This document shows, in pieces, positions 57,052 to 64,000 of a stretch of 64,000 nucleotides of DNA. Numbering within the stretch: position 1 is the stretch's first letter; each line of letters begins with the position of its first letter. This DNA comes from an uncultured Aquimonas sp. (lineage in GTDB: Bacteria; Pseudomonadota; Gammaproteobacteria; Xanthomonadales; Xanthomonadaceae): the NCBI RefSeq assembly GCF_937888285.1, contig NZ_CALART010000011.1, positions 352,476 to 416,475 of the forward strand, given 5' to 3'. Both the position numbers and the translations under genes were made by a program. The notes beneath the pieces are model-generated. The model saw only the letters and a list, made by a program, of their open reading frames with translations, made no database searches and had not been told where the DNA came from.

Positions 57052-57797
57052 TGTCCCAGGCGGAAGCCGAATACCGCGCTGTCAGTCGCCCGGACGCCAA
57101 TGAGACCGTCGCCCGGCACGGGACGCTGGTCGCGCGGATCGCCCACCACCTGGCGGCACGCCTGCCGGCCAGTGTCGACGTCAACGACCTCATCCAGGCC
57201 GGCATGATCGGCCTGATCGAAGCCTCGCGCAGCTACGACGCCAGCCAGGGCGCGGCCTTCGAAACCTATGCCTCGATCCGCATCCGCGGCGCCATGCTCG
57301 ACGAAATCCGGAGGGGCGACTGGGTGCCGCGCAGCGTGCACCGGCGGGTGCGCGAGCTGTCGGCGGCGACGGCGGCGATCGAACAGAAGACCGGCCGCGC
57401 CGCGCGCGACGTCGAGATCGCGCAGGCCATGCAGATCCCGGTCGAAGAGCTGAACCGCCTGCTCGAAGACGCCTCGCGCGGGCAGGTGCTGAGCATCGAC
57501 GCGCATGCCGACGAATCCGGCGAGCTGCGCCTGCCGGCCAGCACCTCGGCGGCTTCGGCCGCGGCCGGCGTCGAGCGCGAGGCCTTCGCCAGCGACCTCG
57601 CGAGCGCGATCGGCAAGCTGCCCGAGCGCGAGCAGCTGGTGATGAGCCTGTACTACGAGCAGGAACTCAATCTCCGCGAGATCGGCGCGGTGCTGGGCGT
57701 CACCGAATCGCGGGTCTGCCAGTTGCATGGGCAGGCCCTGGTACGCCTGCGCTCGCGCCTGGCCGACTGGATCCGCGATCCGGTCGAAGCCGACTGA
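57051..57797 (+). CDS. fliA: Flagellar sigma factor FliA (sigma-28)
   Basis: 248 residues from the ATG at 57051. Region 2 (NDLIQAGMIGLIEASRSYDAS, FETYASIRIRGAMLDEIRRGDWVPR), region 3 and region 4 (LPEREQLVMSLYYEQELNLREIGAVLGVTESRVCQLHGQA, given by position 190-229) are intact. It transcribes late flagellar and chemotaxis genes. Starts one base inside flhG. Confidence 0.97.
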   Translation: MSQAEAEYRAVSRPDANETVARHGTLVARIAHHLAARLPASVDVNDLIQAGMIGLIEASRSYDASQGAAFETYASIRIRGAMLDEIRRGDWVPRSVHRRVRELSAATAAIEQKTGRAARDVEIAQAMQIPVEELNRLLEDASRGQVLSIDAHADESGELRLPASTSAASAAAGVEREAFASDLASAIGKLPEREQLVMSLYYEQELNLREIGAVLGVTESRVCQLHGQALVRLRSRLADWIRDPVEAD

Positions 57798-57847
57798 GCC
57801 TGAAGCCCCTTTCCACGCACCCTCCCCTTTCTGACGAGCCGTCTCCC

Positions 57848-58240
57848 ATGGACAAGAACCTCAAGATCCTCATCGTCGATGACTTCTCAACGATGCGCCG
57901 GATCGTCAAGAACCTGCTCAACGACCTCGGCTTCCAGATCACCTCGGAGGCCGAGGACGGCAACAGTGCGCTGGCCCACCTGCGTTCGGCGCCCTGCGAT
58001 CTGGTGATCACCGACTGGAACATGCCCGGGATGACCGGCATCGAGCTGCTGAAGGCGATCCGCACCGATCCCAAGCTCGCCCACCTGCCGGTGCTGATGG
58101 TCACCGCCGAAGCCAAGCGCGAGCAGATCATCGAAGCCGCGCAGAGCGGCGTGAACGGCTACATCATCAAGCCCTTCACCGCGCAGACCCTGCAGGAGAA
58201 GCTGCAGAAGATCTTCGAGCGCATGGGCAGCGCCGCATGA
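57848..58240 (+). CDS. cheY: Chemotaxis response regulator CheY
   Basis: 130 residues, a single receiver domain. D11/D12 and phospho-acceptor D56 (VITDWNMPG), T86 and K108 (IKPFT) are all present; KNLKILIVDDFSTMRRIVKNLL is the CheY-type N-terminus. Phosphorylated by CheA, it binds FliM. A 50-bp spacer precedes it; its stop overlaps cheZ by 4 nt. Confidence 0.97.
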   Translation: MDKNLKILIVDDFSTMRRIVKNLLNDLGFQITSEAEDGNSALAHLRSAPCDLVITDWNMPGMTGIELLKAIRTDPKLAHLPVLMVTAEAKREQIIEAAQSGVNGYIIKPFTAQTLQEKLQKIFERMGSAA

Positions 58241-58869
58241 ACGCGTCCGCAGCAGAGCGCGAGCACCTGCTGCACCTGATGCACGCCGCACTCGGCGCGC
58301 TGGAGCAGGGCGACGACACCCTCTACCGCAGCTGCATCGAGTCGCTGACGCAGTGGCGCTCGCGGCCGATCTACGCCGCCATCGATCGGCTGGCGCGCGA
58401 ATTGACCGGCGCACTGGCAACCCTGCCGATCGACGCCCGCCTGGGCGCGCTCGCCGGCGAAGAGCTGCCCGACGCGCGCGCGCGGCTGAACTTCGTGGTC
58501 CAGACCACCGAGGAAGCGACCCATCGCACCCTCGACCTGGTCGAGGACTGCCGCAACCGCATCGACCTCCTGCGCAGCCAGGGCCTCGACTCCGCGCTCG
58601 AGAACGAGCTGATGAGCGTGCGCAGCAACCTGTCCAGCATCGCCCTGGCGCAGGAGTACCAGGACCTCACCGGCCAGACCATCAAGCGGGTGGTCGGCCT
58701 GGTCCAGCAGGTCGAACAGGCGATCGGCAAGATCAGCCATGCGCTCGGCCTGCCCGAGCAGCGCAAGGGCTCCGGCATCGAGGCCCAGGGCCCGGCGCTG
58801 GCGGGCATCGACACCCACGGCGTCAGCCAGGTCGATGTCGACGACCTGCTGTCCGGCCTCGGCCTCTAG
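58237..58869 (+). CDS. cheZ: CheY-P phosphatase CheZ
   Basis: 210 residues, helical. The active region AQEYQDLTGQTIKRV supplies the Asp and Gln that drive CheY-P hydrolysis, and the C-terminal peptide QVDVDDLLSGLGL is the CheY-binding tail. Presence of CheZ fits beta/gammaproteobacteria. It overlaps cheY and ends 21 nt before cheA. Confidence 0.95.
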   Translation: MNASAAEREHLLHLMHAALGALEQGDDTLYRSCIESLTQWRSRPIYAAIDRLARELTGALATLPIDARLGALAGEELPDARARLNFVVQTTEEATHRTLDLVEDCRNRIDLLRSQGLDSALENELMSVRSNLSSIALAQEYQDLTGQTIKRVVGLVQQVEQAIGKISHALGLPEQRKGSGIEAQGPALAGIDTHGVSQVDVDDLLSGLGL

Positions 58870-58890
58870 TCCCCGTCGCCGGCCGCCCGC

Positions 58891-60690
58891 ATGAGTGGAC
58901 ATGACGACATCGCCGCCGATTTCCTGGTCGAGGCCAGCGAGATCGCCGAGCGCCTGGGTGACGAACTGGTGCAGCTCGAAATGCAGCCACAGGATGGCGA
59001 GCTGCTGAACGCGATCTTCCGCGGCTTCCACACCATCAAGGGCGGCGCCAGCTTCCTCAACTTCACCCCGCTGGTCGAGCTCTGCCACGGCGTCGAGGAG
59101 ATGTTCGACCTGCTGCGCAAGGGCCGGCTCACCGTCGATGGCGACCTCTTCGACCTCGCCCAGGGCGCGCTCGATCATCTCACCGGTCAACTGGCCGCCC
59201 TGCGCGCCGGCAGCGCCGCCGATCGCGCGCCCGAAAGCCTGCTGAACGCGATCCGCATCGCCGCCCTGCCGGACGCAGCGGCAGCCAAGCCAGCGCCCGC
59301 AGCCACCCCGAAGCCCGCGCCCGCGGTGGCGAAAGCGGCGCCCCCGCCGGCCGACGGCGACAGCATCACCGAAGACGAATTCGAAGCCCTGCTCGATATG
59401 TTCCAGGGCGCCCAGCAGGTGCCCGCCGGCAAAGCCCGGCCGCTGCCGCAGAGCCCCGTGCATGCGCCTGCCCCACCGCGGCCGGCACCGCCCGATCCAG
59501 CGCCCGCCGCAGGCGCTGCCCCTGCCAAGACTGCTGCTGCGCCGGCCGAGAGCAGCGTGCGCGTCGACACCAGGCGCCTCGACGGCCTGATGAACCTGGT
59601 CGGCGAACTGGTGCTCGCGCGCAATCGCCTGAAGGCCCTGCGCCGGCGCACGCGCGACGAGGACCTGGAGCGCGCGGTCTCGAACCTCGACGTGGTCACC
59701 GCGCGCCTGCAGGCCGAGGTGATGCGCGTGCGCATGCAGCCGGTCGGACGCGCGTTCTCGCGCTTTCCGAAGGTCGCCCGCGATGTCGCCCGCACGCTGA
59801 AGAAAGAGGTCAACGTGCAGCTGATCGGCGAGGACACCGAGCTCGACAAGAACCTGGTCGAAGCCCTGTCCGATCCGCTGGTTCACCTGGTGCGCAATGC
59901 CATTGATCACGGCATCGAGGCGCCCGACAAGCGCGAGTCGATCGGCAAGCCACGCGCCGGCACGCTGAAGCTGTCGGCGCAGCAGGAGGGCGACCACATC
60001 GTGATCATCGTCGCCGACGACGGCGGCGGCATCGACCCCGACATGCTGCGCACCAAGGCCCGCGAGAAGGGCCTGATCGACGCCGACACCGCCGCCCGGC
60101 TGTCGCCGACCGAAGCCCTGCAGCTGATCTTCATGGCCGGCTTCTCGACCAAGGAACAGGCCACCGACATCTCCGGCCGCGGCGTCGGCATGGACGTGGT
60201 CAAGACCAAGCTGGCCGAGCTGAATGGTCAGGTGCTGATCGAATCGACCCGCGGCGAAGGCACGCGCTTCGTGATCCGCGTGCCGCTGACGCTCGCCATC
60301 CTGCCGACGCTGATGGTCAGCGCCGCCGGCCGGCCCTATGCGCTGCCGCTGTCGAACGTGCTCGAGGTCTTCAAGTACCGCGAGAGCCTGGTGCGCTTCA
60401 TCGACGGCCACGAGATGCTCGACCTGCGCCAGCAGACCTTTCCGCTGATCTTCCTGCGGCGCTGGCTGGGCCAGCCGGTGCAGACCGAGGACGCCGGCGT
60501 GGTGGTGGTGCAGATCCAGAACCGCAAGCTCGGCATCGTCGTCGACCAGGTGCGCGGCCGCGAGGAGGTGGTGGTGAAGCCGCTGCCGCACTCGCTGCGC
60601 GGCCTGACCGGCCTGGCCGCCGCCACCATCACCGGCGACGGAAATCTGGCGTTGATCCTCGACGTCGCCGGCCTGCGCAACGCGCTGTAG
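58891..60690 (+). CDS. cheA: Chemotaxis histidine kinase CheA
   Basis: 599 residues. HPt domain with H47 in GFHTIKGGASF, then a 160-residue Ala/Pro-rich linker with a conserved-looking ITEDEFEALLDMFQG patch instead of a recognisable P2 domain, the dimerisation helix (VRVDTRRLDGLMNLVGELVLARNRL), the HATPase domain (LVRNAIDHGIEAP, DDGGGID, SGRGVGMDVVKTK) and a CheW-like domain (LPLSNVLEVFKYRESLVRFI to LALILDVAGL). It phosphorylates CheY. Compact for a pseudomonad-type CheA. Confidence 0.95.
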   Translation: MSGHDDIAADFLVEASEIAERLGDELVQLEMQPQDGELLNAIFRGFHTIKGGASFLNFTPLVELCHGVEEMFDLLRKGRLTVDGDLFDLAQGALDHLTGQLAALRAGSAADRAPESLLNAIRIAALPDAAAAKPAPAATPKPAPAVAKAAPPPADGDSITEDEFEALLDMFQGAQQVPAGKARPLPQSPVHAPAPPRPAPPDPAPAAGAAPAKTAAAPAESSVRVDTRRLDGLMNLVGELVLARNRLKALRRRTRDEDLERAVSNLDVVTARLQAEVMRVRMQPVGRAFSRFPKVARDVARTLKKEVNVQLIGEDTELDKNLVEALSDPLVHLVRNAIDHGIEAPDKRESIGKPRAGTLKLSAQQEGDHIVIIVADDGGGIDPDMLRTKAREKGLIDADTAARLSPTEALQLIFMAGFSTKEQATDISGRGVGMDVVKTKLAELNGQVLIESTRGEGTRFVIRVPLTLAILPTLMVSAAGRPYALPLSNVLEVFKYRESLVRFIDGHEMLDLRQQTFPLIFLRRWLGQPVQTEDAGVVVVQIQNRKLGIVVDQVRGREEVVVKPLPHSLRGLTGLAAATITGDGNLALILDVAGLRNAL

Positions 60691-60752
60691 GTGCAGGCCC
60701 CATGAGTCGCTGCCCTCGCTCAGGAAGCAGAACACTCCCCGCAAAATCCGTG

Positions 60753-60865
60753 GTCGTCGCCCCCGCGAAGAGCCTGCCCCTCGCGAAGGCGGGGGCGGGG
60801 GCCCAGCACTGCCAGCCTGAGTCGCGAGAAGGCTGGATCCCCGCCTTCGCGGGGATGACGATTCG
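60753..60865. repeat. REP-like palindromic element (copy A)
   Basis: Long left arm (from GTCGCCCCCGCGAAGAGCC through GGCGGGGGCCCAG) and short right arm (CTGGATCCCCGCCTTCGCGG, then GGATGACG), separated by about 30 bases that contain CACTGCCAGCCTGAGTCGCG, identical to copy B. Confidence 0.85.
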
Positions 60866-60946
60866 AGTTGGCAGGAGGAACAGTCACGCCGCAAGGCCGG
60901 ACGCTGACGCTCTCCCCAGGAGTGGAAGCAACGCGACCCCATCCAT

Positions 60947-61053
60947 CCTCGCCCCCGCGAAGGCGGGGGCCCAGCACTGCCAGCCTGAGTCGCGAGCAGT
61001 CTGGATCCCCGCCCCCGCCTTCGCGAGGGGCAGGCTCTTCGCGGGGATGACGG
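60947..61053. repeat. REP-like palindromic element (copy B)
   Basis: Short left arm (CTCGCCCCCGCGAAGGCGGG) and long right arm (CTGGATCCCCGCCCCCGCC to CTCTTCGCGGGGATGACGG). The centre is identical to copy A; the arm lengths are reversed relative to it. Confidence 0.85.
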
Positions 61054-61150
61054 CTTCAAGGGTGTGGCGCGCGCCAGAGCGCCAGGCGATCGAGGGCGCA
61101 TCGACCGCGTCCCGCTCAAGCACCGACAGCCCAGGCCGATAGCACTGCCC

Positions 61151-61891
61151 ATGGATATCCTCAGCCTCATCGGCATCGTGCTCGGCCTGGTCGCCATCAT
61201 CGGCGGCGCTGTCGCCAAGGGCGCCGGCCTGTCCTCGCTGTGGTCGGCCGCCGCCTTCATCATCGTCATCCTTGGCACGCTGGCGGCGATCCTGGTGCAG
61301 ACGCCGATGCCGACCTTCCGGCGCGCACTGAGGATCTTTGCGTGGATCATCAAGCCGCCCGAGGACCACGGCCGCCAGCTGCTGAACCAGATCGTCGGCT
61401 GGAGCACCCGCGCCCGCAAGGACGGCCTGCTCGGCCTCGAAGCCGATGTCGAAAAGCTGTCCGATCCCTTCCTGCGCAAGGGCCTGCAGATGCTGGTCGA
61501 CGGCAATGAGCCGGACACCCTGCGCAAGGTGCTGGAGATCGATCTCGCCAGCCAGGAGCAGGGCGACCTCGCCGCCGCCAAGGTGTTCGAAGGCATGGGC
61601 ATCTATGCGCCGACGCTGGGCATCATCGGCGCGGTGCTCGGCCTGATGGCGGTGATGCAGAACCTCGCCGATCCTTCCAAGCTCGGTGTGGGCATCGCCG
61701 CGGCGTTTACCGCGACGATCTACGGCATCGCCTCGGCAAATCTCTTCTTCCTGCCGGTGGCGGCCAAGCTGAAGTCGGTGATCCGGGTGCGCGCGCGCAC
61801 CCATGAGCTGGTCATCGAAGGCCTGATCGCGATCGCCGAGGGCGAGAACCCGCGCAACATCGAATCGCGCCTGCAGGGCTACCTGCTGTGA
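61151..61891 (+). CDS. motC: Flagellar stator protein MotC (MotA family)
   Basis: 246 residues from the ATG at 61151. Four membrane helices in the MotA/PomA plan: SLIGIVLGLVAIIGGAVAKGAG at the start, AFIIVILGTLAAIL, a large cytoplasmic loop, and TLGIIGAVLGLMAVMQNLADP plus FTATIYGIASANLFFLP at the end. With the next gene it forms a second-type stator as in Pseudomonas MotCD. Proton or sodium dependence cannot be settled from these residues. Confidence 0.88.
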   Translation: MDILSLIGIVLGLVAIIGGAVAKGAGLSSLWSAAAFIIVILGTLAAILVQTPMPTFRRALRIFAWIIKPPEDHGRQLLNQIVGWSTRARKDGLLGLEADVEKLSDPFLRKGLQMLVDGNEPDTLRKVLEIDLASQEQGDLAAAKVFEGMGIYAPTLGIIGAVLGLMAVMQNLADPSKLGVGIAAAFTATIYGIASANLFFLPVAAKLKSVIRVRARTHELVIEGLIAIAEGENPRNIESRLQGYLL

Positions 61892-61971
61892 GCGCACGCC
61901 TGCAGCGGCCCGCCTCCGCCCGCGGCGCGCAGCTTGCAGGCTGGGCGCGACACGCTGCCCGCTGAGGTCCC

Positions 61972-62838
61972 ATGGGACGCCGACACGCCCACGAAGAGCA
62001 CGCCAACCACGAGGCCTGGGCCATTCCCTATGGCGACCTCGTGACCCTGCTGCTGGCCTTCTTCGTGGTCATGTACTCGATCTCCTCGGTCAACGAGGGC
62101 AAGTACCGCGTCGTATCGAACTCGCTGTCCGAAGCCTTCGGCGGCCCGGGCAAGCACCTGCTGCCGGTGCAGTTCGGCGAGCTGCAGCCCGACGGCGCGC
62201 GGCTGGAGGCCAAGTCGGTGATCGGCAGCCAGCTGCCGATGGGCATGATCGCCGAGCAGATCGCCCAAGCGCTGCCGGAAGAGGAGCGCGCGCGCTGGCT
62301 GGACCAGCGCGCGCGCGAAACCGCCGTGGAGCAGAGCCGCTCGCGCGACGCGCTGTCGGCGATCGCCAGCGACATCGAGCGCGCGCTCGACACGCTGATC
62401 CTCGAGGACATCGTGCAGGTCTACCGGCGCGGCGACTGGCTGGAGGTCGAGATCAAGTCCGACATGCTGTTCGCCTCGGGCTCGGCGGCCCCGCGTCCGG
62501 AAGCGGTGGCGGCGGTGACCCGGGTCGCCGAGGTGCTGCGCGAGGCGCCGAACCTGATCCGCATCGAAGGCCACACCGACAACGTGCCGATCGCCACCGC
62601 GCTGTTCCCCAGCAACTGGGAGCTGTCGGCCGCGCGCGCGGCCAGCATCGCGCGGGTGCTGATCGGCACCGGGCTGGCGCCGGGCCGGGTCACCGTGGTC
62701 GGCTACGGCGAGTTCCAGCCGGTGGCCGACAACTCCAGCGAAGCCGGGCGCAACGCCAACCGCCGCGTGGTGCTGGTGATCCTCGCCCGCAGCAACGGCG
62801 AGGACGACGCGCTGGCACCACCACCGGAAGGAAGCTGA
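61972..62838 (+). CDS. motD: Flagellar stator protein MotD (MotB family)
   Basis: 288 residues. Short N-terminal tail, one membrane helix with the ion-binding Asp D22 in YGDLVTLLLAFFVVMYS, a plug region (NEGKYRVVSNSLSEAFGG), and a C-terminal OmpA-like peptidoglycan-binding domain (IEGHTDNVPIATALFPSNWELSAARA, positions about 205-230). It anchors the stator. It starts 80 bp after motC and ends 4 nt before the ParA-like gene. Confidence 0.9.
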   Translation: MGRRHAHEEHANHEAWAIPYGDLVTLLLAFFVVMYSISSVNEGKYRVVSNSLSEAFGGPGKHLLPVQFGELQPDGARLEAKSVIGSQLPMGMIAEQIAQALPEEERARWLDQRARETAVEQSRSRDALSAIASDIERALDTLILEDIVQVYRRGDWLEVEIKSDMLFASGSAAPRPEAVAAVTRVAEVLREAPNLIRIEGHTDNVPIATALFPSNWELSAARAASIARVLIGTGLAPGRVTVVGYGEFQPVADNSSEAGRNANRRVVLVILARSNGEDDALAPPPEGS

Positions 62839-62842
62839 GCGC

Positions 62843-63639
62843 ATGCGCACCTGGTGCATCGCCAACCAGAAGGGCGGCGTCGGCAAGACCACCTCGACGC
62901 TGGCGATCGGCGCCTGCCTGGCCGAGCGCGGCTTCCGCACCCTGCTGGTCGACCTCGATCCGCACGCCTCGCTGTCGCGCTGGCTGGAAGTGCCAGAGGA
63001 GCCCGCCCCACCCGGCGTGTACGAGCTGTTCGCCGAGGCGCCGCCGCCGCTGGTGACCCTGACCCGGCCCAGCGGCCAGCCCGGCCTCGACCTGCTCGCC
63101 GGCCAGCCTGCGCTGGCGACGCTGGAGCGCCAGAGCGCCACGCGCCATGGTCTGGGGCGCGCCCTGGTGCGGGCCTTCGCCGGCCAGCACCGCTACGACT
63201 ACGCCCTGCTCGACTGCCCGCCGACCCTCGGCGTGCTGATGGTGGCCGCACTCGCCGCCGCCGACGCGCTGATCATCCCCACCCAGACCGAACCGCTGGC
63301 CCTGCACGGGCTGAACGCGATGCTGCGCACCGCCGCCATGGTGCAGCGCTCACGCGGCACGCCGGTGCCGGCGCGGATCGTTCCAACCCTGTACGACAAG
63401 CGCACCCGCGCCGCCGTCGACAGCCTCGCCGAACTGCGCGCGCGCCACGGCGATGCGGTCTGGGACAGGAGATCCCGGTCGACACCCGCCTGCGCGAGGC
63501 CAGCCGGCAGGCGCTGACCCCGGCCTCGCTGGGCGCCAGCGCGCGCGGCGCCAGCGCCTATCTGCGCCTGACCGACTGGCTGGTCACCGCCGACCTGAAA
63601 GCGGTGGCCGCAGCCGAACCCCGAGGCTCGACGCCATGA
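62843..63639 (+). CDS. ParA-like ATPase of the chemotaxis operon, one-base frameshift
   Basis: As read, the frame from 62843 ends at 63517 (224 residues), but its last 15-20 residues are foreign. Up to RHGDAVW it is a normal ParA: deviant Walker A NQKGGVGKTTST, LVDLDPHASLS, LLDCPPTLGVLM. After 63463 the expected continuation GQEIPVDTRLREASRQAL ... ARGASAYLRLTDWLV lies in the +1-base frame and stops at 63639, overlapping the cheW start by 4 nt. One missing G in the GGG run at 63462-63464 explains this. Homologues in pseudomonads and vibrios (ParC) position chemotaxis arrays at the pole. Sequencing error or true mutation cannot be told apart here. Confidence 0.8.
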
Positions 63640-64000
63640 GCGGCAAACCCGTACTCGACGACTACTTCGACGCCCTGCTCGGCGAGCCCGCTGCGCCCGC
63701 GCCCGCGCCTGCGATAGCGAGCAGCACGGCCGAAGCACTGCCCGGGGTGGCGCCCACGTCTGCCGCAGCCCCCGAGCCCAGCGCGCCCGCACCTCTCGCA
63801 GTGCCGCTGGGCGATCCGCTCGACGAGCTCGAAGCCGCGTTCGAGCAGGCCCATGCCGAAGCCACGGCTGCCGGCGTGTTCGACCAGGCCGCCGCAGCGC
63901 CTGCACTCGCAGCACCGCTAGGCGATCCGCTCGACGAACTCGAAGCCGTGTTCGAGCAGGCCCATGCCGAGGCCAAGGCCGCCGGCGTGTTCGACCAGGC
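63636..64000 (+). CDS. CheW-type chemotaxis protein with repeat-rich N-terminus (5' part)
   Basis: Begins MSGKPVLDDYFDALLGEPAAP, matching the N-terminus of the CheW-domain protein found next to ParA in pseudomonad and xanthomonad chemotaxis operons; the CheW domain itself lies beyond the window. The visible 121 codons are Ala/Pro-rich and include a 37-residue unit (LGDPLDELEAAFEQAHAEA...) that begins at 63810 and again at 63921. The start overlaps the ParA stop (ATGA). Confidence 0.7.
   Translation, partial: MSGKPVLDDYFDALLGEPAAPAPAPAIASSTAEALPGVAPTSAAAPEPSAPAPLAVPLGDPLDELEAAFEQAHAEATAAGVFDQAAAAPALAAPLGDPLDELEAVFEQAHAEAKAAGVFDQ
63810..64000 (+). repeat. 111-bp in-frame tandem repeat
   Basis: Two copies starting GGCGATCCGCTCGACGA at 63810 and 63921, period 111 bp (37 residues); the second copy runs off the window. 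The differences are mostly silent or conservative. Confidence 0.85.

Larger units (their letters stand above)
60691..61150. other. Intergenic region with two REP-like elements
   Basis: 460 bp between cheA and the motC gene, occupied mostly by two palindromic elements (60753-60865 and 60947-61053). The apparent open frames here are translations of the repeats. It splits the flagellar operon, so motC may have its own promoter; none could be identified with confidence. Confidence 0.6.

Noticed and set aside
60702..61142. Plus-strand frame of 146 codons between cheA and motC
   Set aside because: It is a translation of two palindromic repeats.
58159..61602. A 1147-residue minus-strand frame opposite cheZ, cheA and motC
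   Set aside because: Antisense shadow without domain content or ribosome site; it also reads through the palindromic repeats.

Overview
The window looks like chromosomal DNA from a GC-rich, flagellated gammaproteobacterium of the order Xanthomonadales (Lysobacterales; Lysobacteraceae or Rhodanobacteraceae type). The evidence is the fliLMNOPQR-flhBA-flhFG-fliA-cheYZA-motCD-parA-cheW order shared with pseudomonads and xanthomonads, the lptM-dapF-DUF484-xerC cluster, a sigma factor of the small ECF type that is usually paired with Ser/Thr kinases, and many secreted proteases and lytic enzymes. Genus and species cannot be fixed from the sequence alone.

Region 1 (1-4721, + strand) is the end of a type VI secretion (T6SS) accessory/effector cassette: a thiolase-fold ketoacyl-synthase-like protein (5' end outside the window), a DUF4150 PAAR-like spike tip, a separate PD-(D/E)XK nuclease toxin candidate with an Arg/Pro-rich tail, a DUF3396-type immunity protein, an unrecognised protein and a TIGR02270-like protein.

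Region 2 (4901-19626) is mixed chromosomal content: a methyltransferase and a PQQ-type aldose dehydrogenase lipoprotein, a one-heme exported cytochrome, an NtrC-type two-component system next to a small exported protein, a divergent peptidoglycan amidase, an MgtC/DUF4010 membrane protein, a glyoxalase-fold protein, and a 957-residue secreted protein.

Region 3 (20059-25192) pairs an ECF sigma factor with a membrane Ser/Thr kinase, followed by a tiny exported peptide gene whose end was removed by an IS3-family (IS407-like) element. The element has clear inverted repeats and a canonical A AAA AAG frameshift site but no target duplication. On its far side a minus-strand membrane-protein gene is also cut.

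Region 4 (25215-38566) is a secretome island on the minus strand: a zinc-motif protease with a PA domain and a small exported partner, a beta-propeller protein with an exported partner, a giant subtilase, and a trypsin-like protease with pre-peptidase and P domains. Several exported proteins here and in region 2 share a C-terminal aromatic-x-Asp-Gly-Phe-Glu signature that I cannot assign to any named sorting signal.

Region 5 (38567-47135) holds OmpW, the lptM-dapF-DUF484-xerC operon, a GFA-type protein, a PHB-depolymerase-like esterase, a threonine-synthase-like enzyme and an exported M20 amidohydrolase. Region 6 (47291-64000) is the flagellar export, regulation and chemotaxis operon. In it the parA-like gene carries a one-base frameshift, and the last gene, a CheW-type protein with a 37-residue repeat, runs off the window. 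GC-rich REP-like palindromic elements recur at about 38.25, 42.04, 60.75 and 60.95 kb.
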